Below are positions 1 to 7,270 of a stretch of DNA of 9,988 bases, piece after piece. The translations under genes and the position numbers were made by a program. The stretch's first letter is position 1. Each line of letters starts with the position of its first letter. Below the pieces are notes generated by a model. It was not told the origin of the DNA. It saw nothing but the letters and a program-made list of their open reading frames with translations, and searched no databases. Source of the stretch: UBA6164 sp964344895 (GTDB lineage Bacteria > Patescibacteriota > Gracilibacteria > BD1-5 > UBA6164); assembly GCA_964344895.1 (NCBI GenBank), contig CAYFPB010000044.1:1-9988 (forward strand). Reading direction: 5' to 3'.

Positions 1-53
1 GGTTACTTTTGTGTTTTTTTGTGTAAAATTTTCACGTTAGGAAGAAAAGAGCC

Positions 54-89
54 TTAAAAATTTGCTTTTTTGTAAAAGTGGTATATAAT
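54..89 (+). promoter_or_regulatory. Promoter-bearing 36-bp direct repeat, copy 1
   Basis: The 36 bases are identical to those at 591-626. They contain a -35-like TTGCTT (62-67), a 16-bp spacer and a perfect -10 TATAAT (84-89), which predicts a start near 96 on the plus strand. The sequence downstream has no plausible ORF but folds into hairpins and ends in a terminator, so the promoter probably drives a short RNA. Identity extends beyond the promoter boxes, which suggests recent duplication or a shared regulator site. Confidence 0.65.
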
Positions 90-95
90 GTTAAT

Positions 96-190
96 ACAAA
101 TCTAGGTATAAAACTAAATCCTAGACCCTCCCCATAGAAATATGGGAGAATTAGAATAAGATTAAAATAATTTTTTAATCTTATTTTTTA
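96..190 (+). ncRNA. Candidate small structured RNA (RNA1)
   Basis: No family is recognised. The predicted transcript begins just after the TATAAT at 84-89. It contains a 6-bp hairpin (TCTAGG 101-106 with CCTAGA 120-125) and a second hairpin, CCCATA/TATGGG, closed by a GAAA (GNRA) tetraloop at 137-140. It ends in a 13-bp terminator stem followed by six T. The stretch CCTCCCC at 127-133 could pair with a Shine-Dalgarno sequence if it were exposed, but part of it lies in the GNRA hairpin. The 3' end is antisense to the last codons of the convergent PemK/MazF-like gene. The transcript is inferred from promoter, structure and terminator only; it could also be an untranslated leader with no function of its own. 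Confidence 0.5.
155..189 (+). terminator. Intrinsic terminator of RNA1, shared with the toxin gene end
   Basis: A perfect 13-bp inverted repeat (155-167 with 173-185, 5-nt loop) runs into TTTTTT at 184-189. The stop codon of the minus-strand toxin gene (162-164) lies inside the stem, so the hairpin may also act for the opposite strand. Confidence 0.75.
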
Positions 191-575
191 TAACAATAAA
201 ATCATCTTTATTTATTTTTCATATTTTATCCATAAATCTTTTTGTATCTACAGTTTTAAATTGAGATAATGTTATATATGAATCTTTATTAAAATAATTG
301 TTCCCTAACTTATAATAAAATTTATTCTCTTTTCATTTAGTAGTCATTGTTACAATTAAAAACATTGAACCAATTCTTTTGATAACTAAAATTGGTCTTT
401 TAAAATCCTTTCATTTTCAACTACTTTCAAATCAAATATTTTTTCAAACTGAAATATACCAAACCTCTCTACTTTTTGGATAAAAATTTTTACTTTTACA
501 GTTTATTTCTTTTTTTAATTTATTCCATTTATCAAATAGTTCTCTATTTTCTCTCAAACTTGTTTTTTGTTGCAT
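162..575 (-). CDS. PemK/MazF-family toxin-like protein
   Basis: The gene encodes 137 aa under code 25 and runs from ATG (MQQKTSLREN) to TAA. After a basic helical N-terminus (about 1-40) comes a PemK/MazF-type core: 'REVWYISVGKNIGFE', then 'GKGKDFKRPILVIKR', then 'TMTTKGKENKFYY'. The order G/E-V-W, G.E..GKGKDF.RP.LV.K and ..TTK follows the family pattern, and in-frame UGA codons supply glycines in the first two blocks. Family members are usually ribosome-independent, sequence-specific mRNA endoribonucleases of type II toxin-antitoxin pairs. No antitoxin ORF lies next to it; both flanks hold the same 36-bp repeat and short RNA units instead. The divergent RNA2 promoter sits 16 bp upstream of the start. 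Activity and cognate antitoxin are inference, and the protein could be a housekeeping or orphan member. Confidence 0.72.
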
Positions 576-590
576 ATTGTTTTATTCTTA

Positions 591-626
591 TTAAAAATTT
601 GCTTTTTTGTAAAAGTGGTATATAAT
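591..626 (+). promoter_or_regulatory. Promoter-bearing 36-bp direct repeat, copy 2
   Basis: This is an exact copy of 54-89, with -35-like TTGCTT at 599-604, a 16-bp spacer and TATAAT at 621-626. It points away from the toxin gene and predicts a start near 633. The two copies flank the toxin gene, 537 bp apart. Confidence 0.65.
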
Positions 627-632
627 ACTTAT

Positions 633-697
633 GTCTTTAAGACTTTTATAAATACCTTTATGACACAGATGAAAGACTCTGCGAGAGGTATTTTTTA
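633..697 (+). ncRNA. Candidate small RNA (RNA2)
   Basis: No family is recognised. It is a predicted transcript of about 65 nt with no ORF. Its closing stem pairs AAATACCT (650-657) with AGGTATTT (686-693). Inside are two mutually exclusive small stems, CAGA/TCTG (666-669 with 678-681) and CTCT/AGAG (677-680 with 684-687, loop GCG), so the RNA could switch between folds. It terminates at a T-run that coincides with the 3' end of the facing 117-aa gene. Evidence is structural only; a leader or attenuator is an alternative reading. Confidence 0.45.
650..696 (+). terminator. Terminator of RNA2, overlapping the end of the convergent ORF
   Basis: An 8-bp stem (650-657 with 686-693) runs directly into TTTTTT at 691-696. 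The loop is long (28 nt) but holds its own short stems. The stop codon of the minus-strand gene is at 695-697. Confidence 0.5.
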
Positions 698-1048
698 TTT
701 ATCATAAAAACTTAATATTTCTAATCTCATACTTCATTTTCTAAAATAATATTTCTTAATTATAAATCTAAAAAATATAGTTTCAACTATTACTATACTA
801 TCTGTTTCAGATAATATTTCATAATTTTTTAATAAATAATCAAAACATTCTACTATTTTTACTCTTCTATATACATCTGAATCACTATACTTACATTTTT
901 TTCAGTTTAATCAATATTTTTTTACAAAAATATCAAAAAAACATTTTCTTCAACATTTTAAAGTCAAATATGGATTTCAAACTTTTGTTTTTGGATATGT
1001 ATTTATAACTTTCAATGCTTTTTTCTTTGCTTCACTATACTTTTTCAT
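695..1048 (-). CDS. Hypothetical small protein, 117 aa
   Basis: I do not recognise this gene. It reads through only with UGA as Gly (four or more internal UGA codons), from ATG (MKKYSEAKKKALKV) to TAA. A weak AGAAAG lies 7-8 nt before the start. The protein is basic, with a Cys-containing segment (K-C-G-R-K-C and a later K-K-C) around residues 31-53 and a Phe/Tyr/Lys-rich C-terminal third ('FFRFIIKKYYFRKGSM'). No signal peptide or membrane segment is evident. It ends in the terminator of the facing RNA2, as the toxin gene does with RNA1, so a small toxin or RNA-binding protein is conceivable but unproven. Confidence 0.6.
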
Positions 1049-1122
1049 CAAATACTTTCTAATTAGACAATAATAAATATTTATGCTATTATATATATAA
1101 TACTAAAAACACAAACTAAAAC

Positions 1123-1149
1123 TTGTAATAATTTTTTTTTTAGTACAAT
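1123..1149 (+). promoter_or_regulatory. Likely tRNA promoter
   Basis: TTGTAA at 1123-1128 and TACAAT at 1144-1149 are 15 bp apart across a T-rich spacer. The tRNA begins 16 nt after the -10 box. The spacer is short, so the call is tentative. Confidence 0.4.
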
Positions 1150-1164
1150 ACTACTACTATTCAA

Positions 1165-1242
1165 GCTCCCGTAGCTCAGTTGGAAGAGCACCAGGCCGCG
1201 AACCTGGGTTAGCCGTAGGTTCGAATCCTGCCGGGAGTACCA
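1165..1242 (+). tRNA. tRNA-Arg (anticodon GCG)
   Basis: A full cloverleaf is visible. The acceptor stem is GCTCCCG/CGGGAGT (G1-U72 wobble). The D arm is GCTC/GAGC with loop AGTTGGAA. The anticodon stem CCAGG/CCTGG encloses the loop CCGCGAA, the variable region is GTTAGCC, and the T arm is GTAGG-TTCGAAT-CCTGC. Discriminator A73 and an encoded CCA follow. The anticodon GCG reads CGU and CGC; A20, C35 and A73 fit arginine identity. Position 33 is C rather than the near-universal U, and the 7-nt variable loop is slightly long. A G34 Arg tRNA replaces the inosine-bearing ACG species usual in bacteria, which fits the CGU-only use of the CGN box in most genes here. Confidence 0.88.
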
Positions 1243-1244
1243 AA

Positions 1245-1286
1245 AATAACTAACAATACCTGTTTATCAGGTATTTTTTGTTATTT
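1245..1286 (+). terminator. Terminator of the tRNA gene
   Basis: A perfect 8-bp stem, AATACCTG (1255-1262) with CAGGTATT (1268-1275) and loop TTTAT, is followed by T-rich sequence (1274-1279). An outer complementary pair, AATAAC and GTTATT, could extend the stem. It starts within a few bases of the tRNA CCA end. Confidence 0.8.
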
Positions 1287-1324
1287 AATTGTTTTGGTAA
1301 GGGTTAGAATTAAAATATTAAATT

Positions 1325-1358
1325 AAAAAAATCCCTGTATTTATACTGGGGATTTTTA
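1325..1358 (-). terminator. Terminator of the 63-aa ORF region
   Basis: The stem AAAAATCCC (1327-1335) / GGGATTTTT (1349-1357) runs on the minus strand into a 7-T run, just after the TAA at 1361-1363. The 38 bp between this and the tRNA terminator show nothing else. Confidence 0.75.
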
Positions 1359-1360
1359 AA

Positions 1361-1552
1361 CTAATTTTCATTATAACCAAACTTTCTAGTCATAAGTATA
1401 TCTTTCCATCTCTGCTCTCTTTCAGTTATGACTTTATCTTCAGTAGTTGATTTATAAATATCTAATACAGAAAATCTAAAATTTTCTTTTATTTTATCTT
1501 CTCTTTCTATAAATTCATTTAAATTGATCTCTTGTTTGATAAACAGTTTCAC
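1361..1552 (-). CDS. Small ORF, possible C-terminal remnant of a GIY-YIG-like nuclease
   Basis: This is 63 aa with a possible GTG start. Its end, 'FRFSVLDIYKS' followed by 'EREQRWKDILMTRKFGYNEN', resembles the tail of some GIY-YIG nuclease family proteins, where F.FS.L, a glutamate-tryptophan pair and a final fG.N.N close the domain. The GIY and YIG strands and the catalytic Arg are absent, and a TAG lies 18 nt upstream in the same frame. It overlaps the 3' end of the 151-aa ORF by 59 bp in another frame. It may be a relic, the end of a frameshifted longer gene (one-base shift, about 196 aa together), or a small gene of its own. The family link is weak. Confidence 0.35.
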   Translation of the reverse strand: MKLFIKQEINLNEFIEREDKIKENFRFSVLDIYKSTTEDKVITEREQRWKDILMTRKFGYNEN

Positions 1553-1949
1553 ACATACTTTTTCTATCTAATCATACATTTTTAAGTAATTGATAATCAT
1601 AATCTTTATAATTATTTTTTTTCTTCCATTTTATATAATCAGAATATAATAATGGACTTTTAGGTGATTTACCTCATAGGCTTATTAATGGAGTATATGG
1701 TTCTGTATTTTCAATATAATCTATTGCATCCTCTTTACTTTCAAAATGTATCACCCCCTGTAATTTATATCATTTTACATTATAAAAAGTAGCCAATATC
1801 CATAAAGTATTTAATTCTTCTGGCTCTCAATAAGGATAAAAATTTGTAATAATCATTCAATCTGGATCTGCTTTTAGTGTTCATTTACATAGATGTAAAA
1901 CATACATTCTATCATCTAAATAATCTAATCAATTAAAGTAAGTTGTCAT
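1494..1949 (-). CDS. Hypothetical protein, 151 aa
   Basis: I do not recognise this gene. It runs from ATG (MTTYFNGLDYLDDRMYVLHL) to TAA under code 25, with at least seven UGA-Gly codons. The fold looks mixed alpha/beta: an early beta-like 'DRMYVLHLCKG' and 'GMIITNFYPYG', a central 'FESKEDAIDYIENTE' helix, then 'PLISLGGKSPKSPLLYSDY' and a basic tail ending in KRR. No transmembrane segment is visible. The last 59 bp overlap the 63-aa ORF in a different frame, so the true product may continue into it by a frameshift or sequencing indel. AT-rich sequence upstream has several TATAAT-like hexamers but no clear -35. Confidence 0.55.
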
Positions 1950-2028
1950 ATTATAATAAATTATACAAATATAAACTACTATAATTATATCATATACATC
2001 TAATATCTCAAAATAATAACAATTAAAT

Positions 2029-2060
2029 AAAAGATGACTTGGTTAATATAGTCATCTTTT
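2029..2060 (-). terminator. Terminator at the end of the nuclease-helicase cluster
   Basis: A perfect 11-bp inverted repeat, AAAAGATGACT (2029-2039) / AGTCATCTTTT (2050-2060) with a 10-nt loop, lies 16 bp beyond the stop of the HNH-DUF4116 gene. On the minus strand it runs into TTTTATTT. It marks the 3' end of the five-gene cluster. Confidence 0.8.
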
Positions 2061-2076
2061 GAAATTTAATTGTAAA

Positions 2077-3381
2077 TTAAAATAATTCTATGTTTATTAT
2101 ATCATTATCATTTTTAAATTCTCTAAAAGCATATATTTGTGAATTATAATCTTGTTTTACTGCTACTGAAACTACTTCTTTATCATTTTTTAACTCTTCA
2201 GATGCATATTTTAAAGCTAATCAATTTTCTTTTACTGCTGCTAATACTACTTCTTTATCATCTAATAAGTATTTAGAAACATACTGTAAAGCTAATCAAT
2301 TTTGTTGTACTGCTTCTAGTACTAAATCATTATAGTTTATGATTTCATCTGAAATATATTTTATAACAAATGGGTTTTCTTTAACAATAGTTTTTAAAAA
2401 TTTTTGATTATTTTTTATTTCTTTAGATACCCATAATATAGAACTATTGTCTTGATTGATTGCAGATAGTAATATCTCTTCATCATTTTTTAATTTATCT
2501 GATATCCACAGTAATATACTTCCATCTTGTTTTACTGCATTCATAACAATTTTTTTATCATTCTTTAAATTTTTTGATGCAAAAAATAGTAAAGAGCAAT
2601 CTTGTTTTACAGCTACTAATACTACTTCTTTATCATTTTGTAATCTAGATGAAGCATATTTCAAAGAATAACCCTTTTGTTTTACTGCCTCTAATACTAC
2701 TTCTTTATCATTTTGTAATCTAAGTGAAGCATATTCTAAAGAATAACCCTTTTGTTTTACTGCTGCTAATACTACTTCTTTATCATTTTGTAATCTAGAT
2801 GAAGCATATTCTAAAGAATAACCCTTTTGTTTTACTGCTGCTAATACTACTTCTTTATCATTTTGTAATCTAGATGAAGCATATTCTAAAGAATAACCTA
2901 TTTGACTTACTGCTGCTAATACTACTTCTTTATCATCTCTTAAAACAAGTGAAGCATCTGATAATATTAATCATCTATTCTTAACAGCAGATAAAACTAT
3001 ATCCTTGTGCCTGGCTCATCATTCTCTCATAATATACTTAGAACTTTTAGTTAAAATTTCTTTGTTTTCAATAGTTTTATTATTTTCAGAAGTTTTTATT
3101 TTATCTATATATTCATTCTTTATTTCAACAAATCTTTTTCTTAATATCTTTTCATGTTTTCAAATTCTATATCAATCGATATAATAACATTTATTATAAC
3201 AATCAAAACACAGGCTTACAATATCATTTTCATTTTCATTTCATAATCTTTCAAATGATAAGTGATGTACTTTTGTAGCAGGTAATCAACAACACTCACA
3301 ATTTGGTGTATTATCTAATTTTACCTTTTGTATCATTCACCAAACTAATGAATTTAAATATATATCATATTTATCTATCAT
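2077..3381 (-). CDS. HNH endonuclease domain fused to DUF4116 repeats
   Basis: The protein has 434 aa (ATG to TAA). Residues 1-90 form an HNH-type zinc-binding nuclease domain: C28-E-C-C31 before 'GLPATKVHHLSFERLG' (H39-H40), then the second Cys pair C58-x2-C61. This module is almost the same as the N-terminus of the HNH-helicase upstream. After a Lys/Glu-rich linker, residues from about 120 to the end hold about 12 copies of a 25-aa DUF4116 repeat ('NDKEVVLAAVKQKGYSLEYAS') plus a short partial copy. Several copies need UGA read as Gly in the 'ENGLALKYAS' turn. DUF4116 repeats are helical and of unknown function, common in bacterial and giant-virus proteins; a binding or recognition surface is inferred. 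The gene starts 10 bp after the UvrD stop, so the two are probably co-transcribed. Confidence 0.85.
2596..2970. repeat. Near-identical 75-bp tandem repeats inside the DUF4116 gene
   Basis: Units starting at 2671, 2746 and 2821 differ at only a few bases over 75 bp; flanking units at 2596 and 2896 are more diverged. They encode the most alike DUF4116 repeats. The low divergence points to recent duplication or homogenisation, and copy number may vary between strains or be collapsed in assembly. Confidence 0.85.
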
Positions 3382-3391
3382 AAAATAATTG

Positions 3392-5497
3392 TTAAATATT
3401 ACTATTTAATGGTTTTAAAAATATAGACACTTGATTATGTTTATTCCAAGTATTCAATTTAGATCTAGTAAGATATAAATTACTTTTTGCTCTAGTACAA
3501 GCAACATAAAACTTTTTACGTTCATCATTAATTTCTACAATGTCTGCATTAGGATTATATCTTGGTAAAGAATTTTGTGACATTCAAGGAATAATTACCT
3601 CTTCCCACTCTAATCATTTTGCTGAGTGAATTGTTGAAACAGTTAAATAATTATTAATTTCTTCATTATAATATTCAGACTTCACTAGCTCATCTGTTCT
3701 ATAATAATATTTATTAAATCTTATGTCATTTGCAGAGAATGATGACTTAAATACATTAAAGCTATCAAGTGAAATATTTTCTTCAATAGTATTTATAAAG
3801 TCATTAAAAATTTTAATTGATTTCTCTCAAAAAATATTTTCCTTTTCTATCAATTTTATAAACTCCATAACTATTTCTAATACACCTAAATTAGTTTTCT
3901 TATAAACTTTTATAAAATTTAATATATGGAATAGATTAGTATATCACAATGACTGTTTTCATTTATACTGTAGTATTTCTTCTATATTTTTTCATTCAAC
4001 TTTGTTAATAAAATATCTTTGAATGTTATTTAGGAAATGAGATTCCATTTTGCTATCATAAATAAAATTTAATATATCTTTTAATATCCTAATTTCTCTA
4101 TGTAAAATAGTGTTCCCTCCAAATACCTTAAAAGGTATTTTATATAAATTTAAAGCTTTTAATATATTTTCAAAGTAATAACAATTAGTATATAATATAG
4201 CTATATTATTTAAACCTATAGTATCTTCTTTTCATTTTATTAATCTTGCTATTAAGTTTGCTTCATCTGCCATACTTTTAAACTCTTTAAAATACATATT
4301 TCCCTTTTTACCTACTGCATTTTTTAATTTATAATTTTCACAATCAACAAATTTAAATTTATTAACAAAATTTAAAATTCTAGAAGGACATCTATAACTA
4401 TATTCCAGATTAAATATAGATTGCTTTTCAATTACCTCTATATTTTCTAGAGATCACCCACGAAAACCATATATATTTTGTCTTTGATCAGCGACAAAAA
4501 ATAACTTTAAACCTTTTATATATGTTTCTAATAGTTTAAGTATATTATATTGCTCACTATCTAAATCCTGAGCTTCATCTATGATAATTTCATCTATATA
4601 ATCTTTGATAAATATTTGAAATTTTTTATCACTATTTATTAGTTCAATAAATAGGTTAATAATATTATCAAAGGTTAATAATTTTTGACTATTTAAATAT
4701 TCATTTAGTTCATGTTTATTTTTTATAATATCTTTTAATTCATCTAATTCTTTTTCATCAATAATAACATAATCAAATTTTTTATGTCTATATTTATAAT
4801 AATCTTTCATTACATTTAATGAAAAAGAGTGAATTGTTCAAGTAAAAATATTATTTCTATAGATCCAAAGGTTTGTATCAAATATTTTATCATCAATTCT
4901 TTCTCTTAATTCATCTGCAGATTTATTAGTAAATGATAAAGAATAGATTTTTTTGTTATTATTCTTAAAAATTTCATTTAATATTCTTACTACAATAAGA
5001 TAAGTTTTTCATGTTCCTGGTCAAGCATTTACTAAAGTATATTTATCTTCTGATAAAACTGCTTTTTCTTGCATTTTATCTAAATTATAATTTTCTATAG
5101 AGTATATATCATCATTATTTTTATCTACTAATATACATTCATATCATGTTAAATTGTAAATTAATACTCTAAACTGTTTAAAAAATTTCTTTAATTCTTT
5201 ATTTCATAATTCTTTATTTTTATAATGTGACCATATATTTAATTTCCTTTTTAATTCATTACAGTCTTCTTTAACACTTTCATTAACATTATATTTTTTA
5301 TAATACTTTAATAACATATTCTTTAAAAATTTTTTATCATCTTTTGAATCTTCTGGTGAATCTACTATTGAATATCCTAATTGTTCAATAAAAAATAATT
5401 CCAAATAATCTCTTAAAGATTTTGCTTTGTATTTATTCTCTAAAAGTCTATTTTCTAGTATATCTAATTCTTTACATAGTTTTTCAAGATTTTGCAT
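3392..5497 (-). CDS. UvrD/Rep-family SF1A helicase with HEPN-like N-terminus
   Basis: The protein has 701 aa from ATG (MQNLEKLCKEL) to stop. Helicase motifs appear in order: Walker A AGPGTGKT (158-165, two Gly from UGA), motif Ib 'TGTIHSFS', Walker B IDEAQD (306-311), 'ADQRQNIYGFRGG' (motif III, to 348), 'YSYRCPS' (motif IV), 'STIHSAKGLEWEEV' (motif V, about 621-634) and 'FYVACTRAK' (motif VI, Arg near 669). This set is diagnostic of 3'-5' UvrD/Rep/PcrA-type ATP-dependent helicases. Residues 1-100 are not part of the usual UvrD core. They are helical and contain R84-x6-H91 ('RKLNIWSH'), which recalls HEPN/DUF4145 domains. The gene has its own promoter and is followed after 10 bp by the HNH-DUF4116 gene. 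Housekeeping UvrD is less likely given the extra N-terminus and the neighbours. Confidence 0.88.
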
Positions 5498-5520
5498 TAT
5501 AATATATATTAGATTTTAAT

Positions 5521-5539
5521 AATATAAATTATTTATATT
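5521..5539. promoter_or_regulatory. Perfect palindrome, possible operator
   Basis: AATATAAAT and ATTTATATT are 9-bp arms around a single central T. The element sits between the -10 box and the UvrD start and overlaps the -10 by three bases, where a repressor or autoregulator would act. All-AT palindromes can arise by chance in such DNA. Confidence 0.35.
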
Positions 5540-5565
5540 ATACTATAAAAATTCTAAATCTACAA
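5537..5565 (-). promoter_or_regulatory. Internal promoter before the UvrD-like gene
   Basis: On the minus strand, TTGTAG (5560-5565) and a perfect TATAAT (5537-5542) are separated by 17 bp. The -10 lies 39 bp upstream of the UvrD ATG. It fills the only sizeable gap (81 bp) in the cluster and would make the UvrD and HNH-DUF4116 genes separately controllable. Confidence 0.6.
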
Positions 5566-5578
5566 ATTTTAGACATTT

Positions 5579-7270
5579 CTAAATTGCTTTCCATGTAATA
5601 TTTCCTTTCTTTTTATTATATGATTTAACAGCTAATCAACTTATTTCATCTCAATTTTTAATATTTTCAATATTTCATATAAAAATATCATCAACAAATC
5701 AAAAACTGTTTCCTTCTTTTATATTTATCTTTCAACTAAATTCCTTTTTATAATTTTCATCATCAATTATAGTTGATTTTTTACAATCTAGTAAATTATA
5801 ATACTCTCATTTTGAAGATCAAAAAACTACTTCTAAAAATTCTCAAGTTTTAATATTTTCAATTATTTGTTCAAATCATTTATAACTAAAAAATCAATAA
5901 GTATAATTTTGTATAAAGTTTATTATTTTTTTATCTCTATTTATATAATCTATAAAAATTCTTTTAAATTCAAATATATCATTTATATTTCATTTTTCTT
6001 TGAAAATCTTATAAAGATTATAATACTCTCAATCAACTTTTTCTAATTTAACTTTTAGTACATTTCATTTTTGTAATTTATATTTTTCTATAGTTTTTGA
6101 CTTAAAAAATCATTTCTCTCTATATTTATTTATAAAATTAACAATACTTTTTTCTCTATTTATATGTTCTACCAATATATATTGTTCAAGTATATCTGAA
6201 TAAATAAAATCTTCTATTTCTCAAATATTTTGCATATAAAAATGTGTATTTTTTCATATAATACTTGCATTATACCATGAAGAATTAACTAAATTTTCTA
6301 TGCTATCAGAATTTTTTATATTATTTTCTTTTTTATTATTTAGTATAATATTTAATTCTATATTAGCTTCATCATTTAAATTCCTTTTTAATAACTCATG
6401 AATATACTCTTCTCTCAAGTTATTTAAAAAATTATCATCTTTTCAACACCTTAGTGCCTTAGATAATGCACTAAAATATAAATTATTTTTTCATAACTTT
6501 AATAATACTTCTCACAATAAATGCCAACTCCAAAATTGTGTTTTTTCTTTTTTTACAATTTCAATAATATTTTTTAATGCATCTTCAAAATCTCATTTAA
6601 GGATCTGTAATTTTCAATAATATAATCTAGCCCATTTAAGATCTTTTTCCATTCATTTTAGTAAAATTTTTTCTAAATCTCAAATATCTCATAGTTCACT
6701 TATATCCTTTGTAGTTTTTATTTTATTTCATAACACAGTAATAACTTTTTCAAAAGTTGACTGTGTTGGTTTTCAATTATATTCTCAAGTTTTATAATCT
6801 TCATATTGAAAATTATTAATTCACCATAGTTGTAAAAATTGGTAAAAATTAAACTTTAAATCAAAATAATTTTCATTTTTTCTATATCTATTTAAAACAT
6901 CAAATAAAATATAACTATGAATATCACTTGGTTTATGATTATCTAATTTTGAATAATAAAATAATAATAATTTATAAGTATTTATATCTGTAGTTGCTTT
7001 TATTGATTTATAAAATTGTCATGCCAAAATTTCATGAATATCAAAATCTCATCATTTTTCTAAGTCTAATAATTTTAAAGTTTCTAAAAACTCTTCTAGT
7101 CATTTAAAATTATTACTTGAAAGTCATAGTTTTATGAAATCATATAAAACCCAAGAATATGCATTTTTAGTATAAATATTTTCTTTATCTTTTTCATATT
7201 CCTGAATAGCTAATTCATATGCTTCATGTAATTTTCATCCTTTTCTTAATTCAGTAATTTTAGTAGACAT
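5579..7270 (-). CDS. TPR-like helical protein with C-terminal OB/cold-shock-like domains
   Basis: The protein has 563 aa, from ATG (MSTKITELRKGGKLHEAYEL) to TAG. The start overlaps the preceding stop by 11 bp, which indicates translational coupling. The N-terminus resembles TPR proteins ('GGKLHEAYELAIQEYEKDKE', 'AYSWVLYDFIKLGLSS'), and helical repeats continue to about 370 ('WARLYYGKLQILKGDFEDAL'). Three OB-like units follow, near 387-440, 459-500 and 511-563. The first two share 'GFF...' and 'GEYYNL'; the last is the clearest ('FSGKINIKEGNSFGFVDDIFI', then 'GLAVKSYNKKKGN'), with cold-shock-type aromatic residues. OB/cold-shock folds bind single-stranded nucleic acid. I recall similar TPR-OB proteins in proposed bacterial conflict systems but cannot check this here. 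The role as scaffold or sensor for the flanking helicases is inference. Confidence 0.75.

Noticed and set aside
1..53. End of a coding gene at the left edge
   Set aside because: The stretch is too short and low in complexity to support a reading frame on either strand.
633..697. Glycine or SAM riboswitch, because of CTCTGCGAGAG
   Set aside because: Only a short hairpin is shared; the conserved cores of these classes are missing and no metabolic gene follows on the same strand.
1165..1242. tRNA-Phe based on the GAA trinucleotide in the anticodon loop
   Set aside because: With the CCAGG/CCTGG stem the loop is CCGCGAA and the central triplet is GCG; a GAA anticodon would need a shifted, unpaired stem.
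2456..2671. Plus-strand ORF of 71 aa
   Set aside because: It lies opposite the DUF4116 repeats and exists only because the repeat codons leave the other strand open; composition is Ser/Phe-rich with no start signal.
2596..2970. CRISPR array
   Set aside because: Units are contiguous 75-bp repeats without unique spacers and are in frame within a protein gene.
3723..3905. Plus-strand ORF of 60 aa
   Set aside because: It is antisense to the UvrD-like helicase, low complexity, and lacks a promoter or ribosome site.
5021..5023. UGA as tryptophan (mycoplasma code 4)
   Set aside because: This UGA is the Gly of the Walker A loop AGPGTGKT; Trp here would destroy the P-loop, and UGG already occupies Trp positions elsewhere.
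3392..5497. Several separate short genes or a decayed pseudogene
   Set aside because: The breaks are all UGA codons at sites where the helicase family has glycine. Read with UGA as Gly, the frame is open and all motifs are intact.
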